From Aquipluma nitroreducens (GTDB taxonomy: Bacteria > Bacteroidota > Bacteroidia > Bacteroidales > Prolixibacteraceae), in contig NZ_AP018694.1 of assembly GCF_009689585.1 (NCBI RefSeq), positions 4,083,501-4,147,500 on the forward strand: 64,000 nt of DNA, in the 5' to 3' direction. The first letter of the stretch is position 1. Each line of letters begins with the position of its first letter. Below are positions 19,047-26,862 of this stretch, piece after piece. Below the pieces are notes generated by a model. That model saw only the letters and a list, made by a program, of their open reading frames with translations. It was not told where the DNA came from and did no database searches. Position numbers and translations under genes: made by a program.

Positions 19047-19210
19047 GCCTAAAGCTGAATGATTAATGTTCCTAGCTGAAAATTTTTTCCAAAAGTAGTT
19101 TCAATTCTTTATATGTAAGGTTTTTAGATGAAAATATTTTGAGCGTATGATGTGATAAGATAATCCATTAATTCGCAAAATATTTCATTCTTTATGACTG
19201 AATTTAGCTT

Positions 19211-19218
19211 TACATTTG
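19211..19218 (+). promoter_or_regulatory. Probable -7 box of the sugar transporter cluster
   Basis: TACATTTG matches the Bacteroidota -7 consensus TAnnTTTG. It lies 21 bases before the GTG at 19240. It also overlaps a TTG at 19216 that could be read as a start, which argues that the real start is GTG 19240. No clear -33 TTG is found. Confidence 0.5.
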
Positions 19219-19239
19219 GATAAACTAAATTCTAAACTT

Positions 19240-20622
19240 GTGAGCAAATCAAATTTCAACCGACAGTTTATTTTGGGCATAACGCTGGTTTCGGCCATGG
19301 GCGGGCTGCTGTTCGGCTACGATTGGGTGGTAATTGGCGGTGCCAAACCATTTTATGAACGTTTTTTCAATATTACGCAATCGCCTTACCTGCAAGGCTG
19401 GGCTATGAGCAGCGCACTGATTGGCTGTTTGGTCGGAGCCTTGGTTTCTGGCTATCTCTCCGATCGTTTTGGGAGGAAAAAACCATTGATTGCAGCCGCA
19501 GCTTTGTTTACAGTCGCTGCAATTGGGACAGGGGCTGTCAATAATTTTACTTTGTTTATTGTTTTTCGGTTGATTGGCGGTTTGGGCATTGGCCTGGCAT
19601 CGGCGATTTCGCCCATGTATATTGCAGAAATATCGCCGGCTTCCATGCGTGGGCGCTTGGTTTCAGTGAATCAGCTGACCATCGTTTTGGGAATTCTGGC
19701 CGCACAAATTACCAACTACCTGATTGCAGAAGCTGTTCCGACTGGCGCGACCGATGATTTTATCCTGAATTCATGGAACGGTCAGTCGGGTTGGCGCTGT
19801 ATGTTCTGGGCAGGAACAGTTCCGGCATTGTTGTTTTTTGTTTTGTCGTTTTTTATTCCTGAAAGTCCCCGTTTTCTGGCTAAAACCGGAAAATCAGAAG
19901 ATGCTTTTTCTATTCTGAAACGAATCGGAGGGGAAGCCTACGCTCTTCAGGAGCAGAAAGAAATTACGGAAACCTTGCATGGTACCGATTCAAAAATTGA
20001 CTGGAAAGCTTTAGGCTCCAAAAAAGTTCGCCCGGTGCTAATTTTAGGCATTGTGTTGGCTGTTTTCCAGCAATGGTGCGGCATCAACGTGATATTTAAT
20101 TATGCGGATGAGATATTTACCTCGGCAGGGTATTCGGTGGGTGATATGCTTTTCAATATTGTAATTACCGGAACCGTGAACCTTATTTTTACCGTTGCCG
20201 CAATGCGCGTGGTCGACAGTTGGGGACGTCGTAAACTGATGTTGCTTGGCTCAAGCGGACTGGCTGTCATTTACCTGGCACTTGGAGCAAGCTATTTCTT
20301 CGAACTAAAAGGCTTGGCCATTTTGGTTTTGGTAATGGTTGCCATTGCTACCTATGCTATGACTTTAGCACCGATTACCTGGGTGGTTTTATCCGAGATT
20401 TTTCCGAACAGCGTGCGCGGTGCCGCTATGGCCATTGCTACAACCGCGCTGTGGATCGCCTGTTTTGTGCTCACTTACACATTCCCGATATTAAATAAAT
20501 TGCTGAATGCCAGCGGCACATTTTGGCTGTATGCTTTTATCTGCCTGTCGGGCTTTTTATTCATTCTGAAAAAACTTCCGGAGACAAAAGGGAAAAGTCT
20601 GGAAGAAATTGAAAAGATGTAA
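19240..20622 (+). CDS. MFS sugar porter (sugar:proton symporter family)
   Basis: About 460 residues with twelve hydrophobic segments. Sugar-porter signatures are present: GYDWVVIGG in helix 1, GYLSDRFGRKKPL in loop 2-3, RLIGGLGIGLASAISPMYIAEISPASMRGRLVSVNQL, PESPRFL after helix 6, QQWCGINVIFNYADEIF in helix 7, VDSWGRRKLML in loop 8-9 and PETKGKSLEEIE at the C-terminus. It should import a monosaccharide across the inner membrane by proton symport. GTG 19240 is chosen as start because the promoter -7 box overlaps the upstream TTG. First gene of the plus-strand cluster ending with GH35. Confidence 0.95.
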   Translation: MSKSNFNRQFILGITLVSAMGGLLFGYDWVVIGGAKPFYERFFNITQSPYLQGWAMSSALIGCLVGALVSGYLSDRFGRKKPLIAAAALFTVAAIGTGAVNNFTLFIVFRLIGGLGIGLASAISPMYIAEISPASMRGRLVSVNQLTIVLGILAAQITNYLIAEAVPTGATDDFILNSWNGQSGWRCMFWAGTVPALLFFVLSFFIPESPRFLAKTGKSEDAFSILKRIGGEAYALQEQKEITETLHGTDSKIDWKALGSKKVRPVLILGIVLAVFQQWCGINVIFNYADEIFTSAGYSVGDMLFNIVITGTVNLIFTVAAMRVVDSWGRRKLMLLGSSGLAVIYLALGASYFFELKGLAILVLVMVAIATYAMTLAPITWVVLSEIFPNSVRGAAMAIATTALWIACFVLTYTFPILNKLLNASGTFWLYAFICLSGFLFILKKLPETKGKSLEEIEKM

Positions 20623-20633
20623 AATTTAAAAAT

Positions 20634-20681
20634 AACCACATAGAACACATTAGAAAAAATAACTATGTGACCTATGTGGTT
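20634..20681. repeat. Heptamer-periodic inverted array, locus 3
   Basis: The left arm is in 7-base words from AACCACA at 20634. The right arm, read as its complement, begins with the same AACCACA then TAGGTCA, matching the left TAGAACA with two changes. It would form a long imperfect hairpin in the 74-base gap between the MFS and GH2 genes. Confidence 0.75.
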
Positions 20682-20696
20682 CAAAAATAATCAGAT

Positions 20697-23528
20697 ATGA
20701 AACAAATTTTAATCTGTGCCATTTTTTTTGCAACCGTAATTGTTGCTTGTCAAAAGCCCGCCGTTCAACAAAAGATCGATCTTAAAGGAGAGTGGGCATT
20801 TGCCATCGATTCGCTCGATAAAGGAATTTCCGAAAAATGGTTCAATCAGGAATTAGCTGATAAAGTTACTTTGCCAGGGTCGATGACAACTAACGGAAAA
20901 GGGAATGACATCACGCTGAAAACGCCCTGGACCGGACAAATTGTGGATAGTTCCTATTTTAAAAAGCCCGAATATGCCAAATTCCGCCAGCCCGGAAATA
21001 TCAAAATCCCATTTTGGCTGCAACCGGTGAAATATTACAAAGGCGCTGCCTGGTACCAAAAGGAAGTGTCCATTCCTGAAGACTGGAACCGACAATCAAT
21101 CGGCTTGTTTTTGGAGCGCTGCCACTGGGAAAGCCGTTTGTGGGTTGATGACAAAGAAGTGGGGATGCAAAACTCGCTGGGAACTCCACATAAATATGAC
21201 CTGACGAAATTTTTAACTCCCGGGAAACATCGTCTGAGCCTGTGTGTCGATAACCGGGTGAAAGACATTGATCCGGGAATTAATTCGCACAGCATTTCTG
21301 ACCATACCCAAAGCAACTGGAACGGGGTAGTGGGGCAATTGTTCCTCGAGGCCCGTCCGCTCATCTACATTCAGAATGTGCAGGTTTATCCTGAAATACA
21401 GAATAAAAAGATAGCAGTAAAAGTAAAGGTTGAAAACCCTACCGGAAAAGTAGCTTCAGTAAAACTTAGCCTGAAAATAAAAGAAACAGGAACGAGTATT
21501 GACGAAAAATTTGAACTGAAAGAAGGTGAAAATATGTTGGCTATCGACCTCGAAATGGGTTCCGATGTCAAACTTTGGAATGAATTTCATCCCAATTTGT
21601 ATTCGCTGGAAGTTAGTTTGAATGATAAAACTTCAGGAAAAACGGATGTGACAACAACTACTTTCGGGATGCGCGAATTCAAAACTTCTGGTAAACATAT
21701 CCTGATTAATGGACAGCCCACTTTCCTGCGTGGAACACTGGAATGCGCCATCTTTCCGAAAACGGGCTACCCGGCAACCGATTTGAACGAATGGCTGCGC
21801 ATTTTTACTGTTGCCCATGCTCACGGACTGAACCACTTCCGCTTTCACTCGTGGTGTCCGCCGCAAGCGGCTTTCGGTGCTGCCGATCAGCTTGGTTTTT
21901 ACCTGCATGTGGAATGTTCGTCGTGGGCCAATCAATCGACCACCATTGGCGATGGCAAACCGTTCGACAAATACTTGTATGAAGAAAGCCAACGCATGAT
22001 CGACGAGTATGGTAACCATCCTTCGTTTTGTATGATGGTTTATGGCAACGAACCTGCCGGCAAAAATCAGGGTACTTTCCTTACTGATTTCGTAAATTTC
22101 TGGAAAAGTAAAGACAACCGCCGCATTTATACTTCAGGAGCTGGCTGGCCAAACCTTCCGGCAAACGATTACCTGAGCGACTCAGAACCCCGCATTCAGC
22201 ACTGGGGACAGGGTTTGGGCAGCATCATCAATGCTCAGGCGCCAAATACCGAATACGATTGGTCGGCGTACAACAATAAGTTTCCGCAGCCAATGGTCAG
22301 TCACGAAATTGGTCAATGGTGTGTTTATCCGAACTTTAAGGAAATTGCAAAATACGACGGAGTTTTGAAAGCCAAAAACTTCGAGCTGTTTCAGGAGACA
22401 TTAAAAGATCACGGCTTGGCGCAGTTGGCCGACAGTTTTTTACTGGCATCAGGCAAATTACAGGCCTTGTGCTACAAAGCTGACATCGAGGCTGCTTTGC
22501 GAACCAAGGATTTCGGCGGTTTCCAGTTGCTCGATTTACACGATTTTCCTGGTCAGGGATCGGCTCTGGTTGGCGTACTCGATCCGTTCTGGGGTGAAAA
22601 AGGGTACATCAGTCCGGCCGAATACAACCGCTTTTGTAACTCAACAGTGGCGCTGGCCCGCATGAAAAAGCTGGTTTACACCAACGACGAAACCTTTGAA
22701 GCTGCTATTGAAGTAGCACATTATGGCGACCACCCAATTTCTGCCTGCGTTCCTGAATGGAAAATAACTGACAAAACAGGAAAACTGATCCAATCGGGGA
22801 AACTTCCGCAAACCAACATTCCGGTGGGCAACGGCTTCAAGCTTGGGGATGTTTCTTTTCCGCTTGCGGCTATCTCAAATCCTGAAAAACTGATTCTGGA
22901 AGTTTCAGTCAACGGAAAAAGCAATAGCTGGGATTTCTGGGTTTATCCGGCTAAAAAGGAAATCATCTCAGGAGAAGAAAAGATTCGGGTAGTTCAGAAA
23001 CTGGATGCGGCTACGCAAAAATATCTTCAGGATGGCGGAATCGTGCTGCTTAACCTGAAGAAAGGAGCACTTTCGAAGGAACTGGGCGGCGACATTCCGA
23101 TCGGGTTCTCGAGTATTTTCTGGAACACCGCCTGGACCAACGGACAAGCACCGCACACCCTGGGCATACTGGTCAATCCAAATCATCCGGCATTGGCTGA
23201 GTTCCCCACAGAATATCATAGCAATTACCAGTGGTGGGATGCCATGAGCCATTCTGGAGCCATTAACATGACCTCTTTCCCTACTAATTTAAAACCCATT
23301 GTGCGGGTGATTGACGATTGGTTTACCAACCGTCCGCTCGCTTTGATTGTGGAAGGAAAAGTGGGCAAAGGCAAAATCCTGATTTCGGGAATCGACCTTA
23401 CAACCGATCTGGACAAGCGCCCCGAAGCGCAGCAAATGCTTTTCAGCCTGAAGAAATATATGGCTGGAGAAAAATTTCAACCGAAAATTGAATTGGGAAC
23501 TGAACTGCTCGGTAGTTTGACAAAATAA
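20697..23528 (+). CDS. Glycoside hydrolase family 2 lipoprotein
   Basis: A 943-residue lipoprotein. The signal peptide ends in lipobox VIVAC with Cys18. A GH2 sugar-binding jelly roll lies at about 30-225 (WYQKEVSIPEDWNRQSIGLFLERCHWES), an immunoglobulin-like domain at about 225-330, and the TIM barrel from about 335 (GQPTFLRGTLECAIFPKTGYP). Catalytic acid/base is probably Glu452 in VYGNEP and the nucleophile Glu537 in VSHEIGQW. The C-terminal 300 residues are beta-rich. GH2 enzymes are beta-galactosidases, beta-glucuronidases or beta-mannosidases. The exact sugar is not readable. Clustered with GH35 and a sugar porter. Confidence 0.92.
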   Translation: MKQILICAIFFATVIVACQKPAVQQKIDLKGEWAFAIDSLDKGISEKWFNQELADKVTLPGSMTTNGKGNDITLKTPWTGQIVDSSYFKKPEYAKFRQPGNIKIPFWLQPVKYYKGAAWYQKEVSIPEDWNRQSIGLFLERCHWESRLWVDDKEVGMQNSLGTPHKYDLTKFLTPGKHRLSLCVDNRVKDIDPGINSHSISDHTQSNWNGVVGQLFLEARPLIYIQNVQVYPEIQNKKIAVKVKVENPTGKVASVKLSLKIKETGTSIDEKFELKEGENMLAIDLEMGSDVKLWNEFHPNLYSLEVSLNDKTSGKTDVTTTTFGMREFKTSGKHILINGQPTFLRGTLECAIFPKTGYPATDLNEWLRIFTVAHAHGLNHFRFHSWCPPQAAFGAADQLGFYLHVECSSWANQSTTIGDGKPFDKYLYEESQRMIDEYGNHPSFCMMVYGNEPAGKNQGTFLTDFVNFWKSKDNRRIYTSGAGWPNLPANDYLSDSEPRIQHWGQGLGSIINAQAPNTEYDWSAYNNKFPQPMVSHEIGQWCVYPNFKEIAKYDGVLKAKNFELFQETLKDHGLAQLADSFLLASGKLQALCYKADIEAALRTKDFGGFQLLDLHDFPGQGSALVGVLDPFWGEKGYISPAEYNRFCNSTVALARMKKLVYTNDETFEAAIEVAHYGDHPISACVPEWKITDKTGKLIQSGKLPQTNIPVGNGFKLGDVSFPLAAISNPEKLILEVSVNGKSNSWDFWVYPAKKEIISGEEKIRVVQKLDAATQKYLQDGGIVLLNLKKGALSKELGGDIPIGFSSIFWNTAWTNGQAPHTLGILVNPNHPALAEFPTEYHSNYQWWDAMSHSGAINMTSFPTNLKPIVRVIDDWFTNRPLALIVEGKVGKGKILISGIDLTTDLDKRPEAQQMLFSLKKYMAGEKFQPKIELGTELLGSLTK

Positions 23529-23547
23529 ATCTGACTAAAAAACAAAA

Positions 23548-23582
23548 TTGAAACCTGGAATTTGAAACCTGGAACTATGAAT
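23548..23582. repeat. Heptamer-periodic array overlapping a start codon, locus 2
   Basis: Five 7-base words in a row: TTGAAAC and CTGGAAT alternate twice (second as CTGGAAC), then TATGAAT, which contains the ATG start of the next gene. No inverted partner is seen here. The words match, on the opposite strand, those of the array at 52716-52818. Confidence 0.7.
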
Positions 23583-26500
23583 GTTAAAGCCTGGTACGAA
23601 AAAGTTGTGATTCCGACTTATGGAATTGGTAAACCCGAGAAGAACCCGATGTTTCTGGAAAAGAGGGTTTATCAGGGAAGCAGCGGGGTGGTTTATCCAC
23701 ATCCGGTGATTGAGAAAATTCTGGATGAAAAGGTTGATAAAGAATGGAATGCCGTTTTTCTGGAAAACCAATACCTGAAAATTATGATTTTGCCCGAGCT
23801 GGGCGGGCGGGTGCAGATGGCCTACGACAAAATCAAGGAGCGCCATTTTATCTATTACAATCAGGTGATTAAACCGGCCTTGGTTGGACTGACCGGCCCC
23901 TGGATTTCGGGTGGATTGGAGTTTAACTGGCCGCAGCATCACCGTCCATCGACTTTCGAGCCGGTTGATCACTGTATTGAGGAAAATGCCGATGGCAGCG
24001 TAACCGTATGGTGCAGCGAGGTAGAGCGCATGTTTCGTACACGCGGAATGGCTGGTTTTACATTGCATCCTGATAAAGCATACCTCGAAATAAAGGTGAA
24101 GCTGCTGAACCGCACTGATTTTCCGCAGACTTTCCTGTGGTGGGCCAATCCGGCCGTAAAAGTGAACGACCATTACCAGTCGGTTTTTCCGCCGGATGTG
24201 AACGCGGTTTTTGATCATGGCAAACGTGATGTTTCGGAATTTCCGATTGCAAAAGGAACATACTACAAAGTGGACTATTCGCCCGGAACCGACATCTCCC
24301 GTTATAAAAACATTCCGGTTCCCACCTCATACATGGCTGTGAATTCGAAATACAACTTTGTTGGTGGCTACGAAAACGACACGAAAGGCGGATTGCTGCA
24401 TGTAGCCAATCACCATGTTTCGCCCGGAAAAAAGCAGTGGACCTGGGGTCATAGCGATTTTGGTCGGGCCTGGGACCGAAACCTGACTGATGAGGACGGT
24501 CCTTACATCGAACTGATGTGCGGCGTTTATACCGACAATCAACCCGACTTTTCGTGGCTGATGCCCGGTGAGGAGAAAACATTCAGTCAGTATTTTATGC
24601 CCTACCGCGATTTGGGTGTGGTAAAAAATGCGACCAAAGAGGCCATGATTAATCTCGAATTTGAAGACGGTAAGGCCACCATAAAAGCATACACCACCGG
24701 AGTTTATCCCAATTCAAAAGTCATCCTGAAAAGTGGAAAAGAAATAATTTTGGAGGATTCATTCGATTTTTATCCGGCAACATCCTATGAGAAAGCCATT
24801 TTAAATGAGAAATTTTCGGGATACGGAGGCCAAAAGCCCCCTCTTTCGGAGGGGGTTGGGGGAGGCTTTTCTATTGCGATTGTTTCTTCTGAAGGAAAAA
24901 TTCTGGTTGACTGGACACCCGAATCTAATGAAAAAAAGCCAATTCCGGAGGCAGCGAAAGCCGCAAAACTTCCATCAGAAATTGATAGCAACGAACAGTT
25001 GTACCTCACCGGACTGCATTTGGAGCAGTACCGGCATGCCACCTACGATCCGCGCGATTATTACCTCGAAGCACTGCGCCGCGACCCGTGCGACAGTCGT
25101 TGCAACAACGCGATGGGCCTGTGGTTGTTGCGCAGGGGCAAATTTGCTGATGCTGAAAACTATTTCCGGAAAGCTGTTGAAACACTCACTCAACGCAATC
25201 CAAATCCGCTGGATGGAGAACCCTATTTCAACCTTGGGCTTTCGCTAATCTATCAAAGTCGCGATGATGAGGCTTTCGATGCCTTTTATAAATCGGTTTG
25301 GAATGCAGCCTTTATGGATTGCGGCTATTTTCAGTTGGCCCGCCTCGCAGCTAAAAAGCAAAACTGGGACGAAGCGCTTGACTTGATCGACCGCTCGCTG
25401 GTGCGAAACTGGAACAATGCAAAAAGTCGCCACCTGAAAGTCTGCGTTCTTCGGAAATTGAACCGTGTTGCAGAAGCCCAAAAGCTAATCGAAGAATCAT
25501 TTGAACTTGATCGGTTTAATTTTGGCGTTTTGTTCGAAAAATCTTTATTGACTGGCGACTCAAAGTCCCCTTTCGGGGATTTAGGGGTGTCGCAGCCCAA
25601 CATCCACACTTATATCGAATTTGCCCTTGATTACGCTTTTGCCGGATTGTATCAGGAAGCCATTGAGCTGATTTCGTTAGGGATTGAAGAGCAAATCGCT
25701 CAGCCTGTTTACCCCATGGCATGGTATTACAAAGTCTGGTTCGAAATGTTTTCGGGCAATAAATCAGCTTCTGAAAAATCGCTGACAGAAGCATCAGCCG
25801 CTTGCCCTGATTTTTGTTTTCCCAACCAAATTGAGGCTGTTATTGTTTTGGAATGGGCCAAACAACAGAATCCGGCTGATTCGAAAGCACCGTATTATCT
25901 GGGCAATTTCTGGTACAATGCCCGCCAGTACGACGATGCCGTGACCAACTGGGAATTATCGGCTAAATTAAATGATGGTTTTGCAACCGTTCACCGGAAT
26001 CTTTCACTGGCCTATTTCAACAAGCAAAACCAGTCGCAAAAAGCGTTGGCCGAGTTGGAAAAAGCATTTGGTTTGGACGAAACCGATTCGCGTATCCTGA
26101 TGGAGCTCGATCAATTGTACAAACGTCTCGGATATTCACCCGAATTCCGGTTGGAGAAGCTCGAAAAATATCCCGAACAGGTTAACTATCGCGACGATTT
26201 ATACCTTGAAAGAGCTGCATTATACAACCAGTTGGGCCAGTTTGAAAAAGCTTACGGCTTGATTATGGAGCGCAAATTCCATCCGTGGGAAGGAGGCGAA
26301 GGAAAAGTAACCGGTCAATATGTATATAGCTTAACCGAAATGGCAAAAACAGTCCTTCAGGAAAAGGATTTTTCAAAAGCTATCGAATTGCTTGAAAAGG
26401 CTCAGATTTATCCTGAAAACCTGGGAGAAGGAAAACTCTACGGCGCTCAGGAAAATGCCATCTTTTATTGGCTGGGCAATGCATATTCAGGAATGAACGA

Positions 26501-26840
26501 CCGCGAAAAAGCCCGCCAGTACTGGGAAAAAGCTTCCTCCGGAATCAGCGAGCCAGTTCCGGCAATCTTTTACAACGACCAGCAGCCCGATACTATTTTT
26601 TATCAGGGGCTGGCACTTGTTCAGCTTGAGAAAAACGACGAAGCCAAAACCCGCTTCAATAAACTGATTGATTTCGGGAAAGCGCACTTGAACGATGAAT
26701 CCAAACTAGACTATTTCGCAGTTTCGTTACCTGATTTGCAGATTTGGGACGATGATTTGACCAAGCGAAATCACCAAAATTGCCAGAATCTGATTGCATT
26801 GGGAGAGCTTGGCCTATCACAAATTCAGAATGAAAAATAA
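23577..26840 (+). CDS. DUF5107 and TPR-repeat protein
   Basis: A 1087-residue cytoplasmic-looking protein without a signal peptide. Residues 1-380 are the DUF5107 domain, a galactose-mutarotase-like beta-sandwich (LENQYLKIMILPELGGRVQMAYDK, WPQHHRPSTFEPVDH). Residues about 480 to the end form a long array of tetratricopeptide repeats (EPYFNLGLSLIYQSRDDEAF, APYYLGNFWYNARQYDDAV and others). Proteins of this type sit in Bacteroidota sugar-use clusters. The enzymatic role is unknown. Two 39-bp palindromic repeat elements are inserted in frame (24832-24870 and 25555-25593). ATG 23577 is the start; 15 bases upstream a TTG remains possible. Spaced 48 bases after GH2 and 22 before GH35. Confidence 0.9.
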   Translation: MNVKAWYEKVVIPTYGIGKPEKNPMFLEKRVYQGSSGVVYPHPVIEKILDEKVDKEWNAVFLENQYLKIMILPELGGRVQMAYDKIKERHFIYYNQVIKPALVGLTGPWISGGLEFNWPQHHRPSTFEPVDHCIEENADGSVTVWCSEVERMFRTRGMAGFTLHPDKAYLEIKVKLLNRTDFPQTFLWWANPAVKVNDHYQSVFPPDVNAVFDHGKRDVSEFPIAKGTYYKVDYSPGTDISRYKNIPVPTSYMAVNSKYNFVGGYENDTKGGLLHVANHHVSPGKKQWTWGHSDFGRAWDRNLTDEDGPYIELMCGVYTDNQPDFSWLMPGEEKTFSQYFMPYRDLGVVKNATKEAMINLEFEDGKATIKAYTTGVYPNSKVILKSGKEIILEDSFDFYPATSYEKAILNEKFSGYGGQKPPLSEGVGGGFSIAIVSSEGKILVDWTPESNEKKPIPEAAKAAKLPSEIDSNEQLYLTGLHLEQYRHATYDPRDYYLEALRRDPCDSRCNNAMGLWLLRRGKFADAENYFRKAVETLTQRNPNPLDGEPYFNLGLSLIYQSRDDEAFDAFYKSVWNAAFMDCGYFQLARLAAKKQNWDEALDLIDRSLVRNWNNAKSRHLKVCVLRKLNRVAEAQKLIEESFELDRFNFGVLFEKSLLTGDSKSPFGDLGVSQPNIHTYIEFALDYAFAGLYQEAIELISLGIEEQIAQPVYPMAWYYKVWFEMFSGNKSASEKSLTEASAACPDFCFPNQIEAVIVLEWAKQQNPADSKAPYYLGNFWYNARQYDDAVTNWELSAKLNDGFATVHRNLSLAYFNKQNQSQKALAELEKAFGLDETDSRILMELDQLYKRLGYSPEFRLEKLEKYPEQVNYRDDLYLERAALYNQLGQFEKAYGLIMERKFHPWEGGEGKVTGQYVYSLTEMAKTVLQEKDFSKAIELLEKAQIYPENLGEGKLYGAQENAIFYWLGNAYSGMNDREKARQYWEKASSGISEPVPAIFYNDQQPDTIFYQGLALVQLEKNDEAKTRFNKLIDFGKAHLNDESKLDYFAVSLPDLQIWDDDLTKRNHQNCQNLIALGELGLSQIQNEK
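24832..24870. repeat. In-frame 39-bp CCCC/GGGG palindromic element, copy B
   Basis: Bounded by inverted arms AAAAGCC and GGCTTTT. The core is CCCCCTC-TTTC-GGAGGGGG followed by TTGGGGGAGG. It is 13 codons long, starts at codon position 2 and codes for a Gly/Pro-rich patch (KPPLSEGVGGG) without breaking the frame. It resembles the intergenic copy at 73-112. Confidence 0.8.
25555..25593. repeat. In-frame 39-bp CCCC/GGGG palindromic element, copy C
   Basis: Bounded by inverted arms GCGAC and GTCGC. The core is GTCCCC-TTTC-GGGGATTTAGGGG. Also 13 codons long and also starting at codon position 2. It codes for SKSPFGDLGVS between TPR helices. Same family as copies at 73-112 and 24832-24870. Confidence 0.75.
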
Positions 26841-26862
26841 AATCGAAAACTTATTTTAAGAT

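Noticed and set aside
24058-24582. 174-codon minus-strand ORF
   Set aside because: Antisense shadow of the DUF5107 gene; composition is low-complexity Arg/Ser rich.
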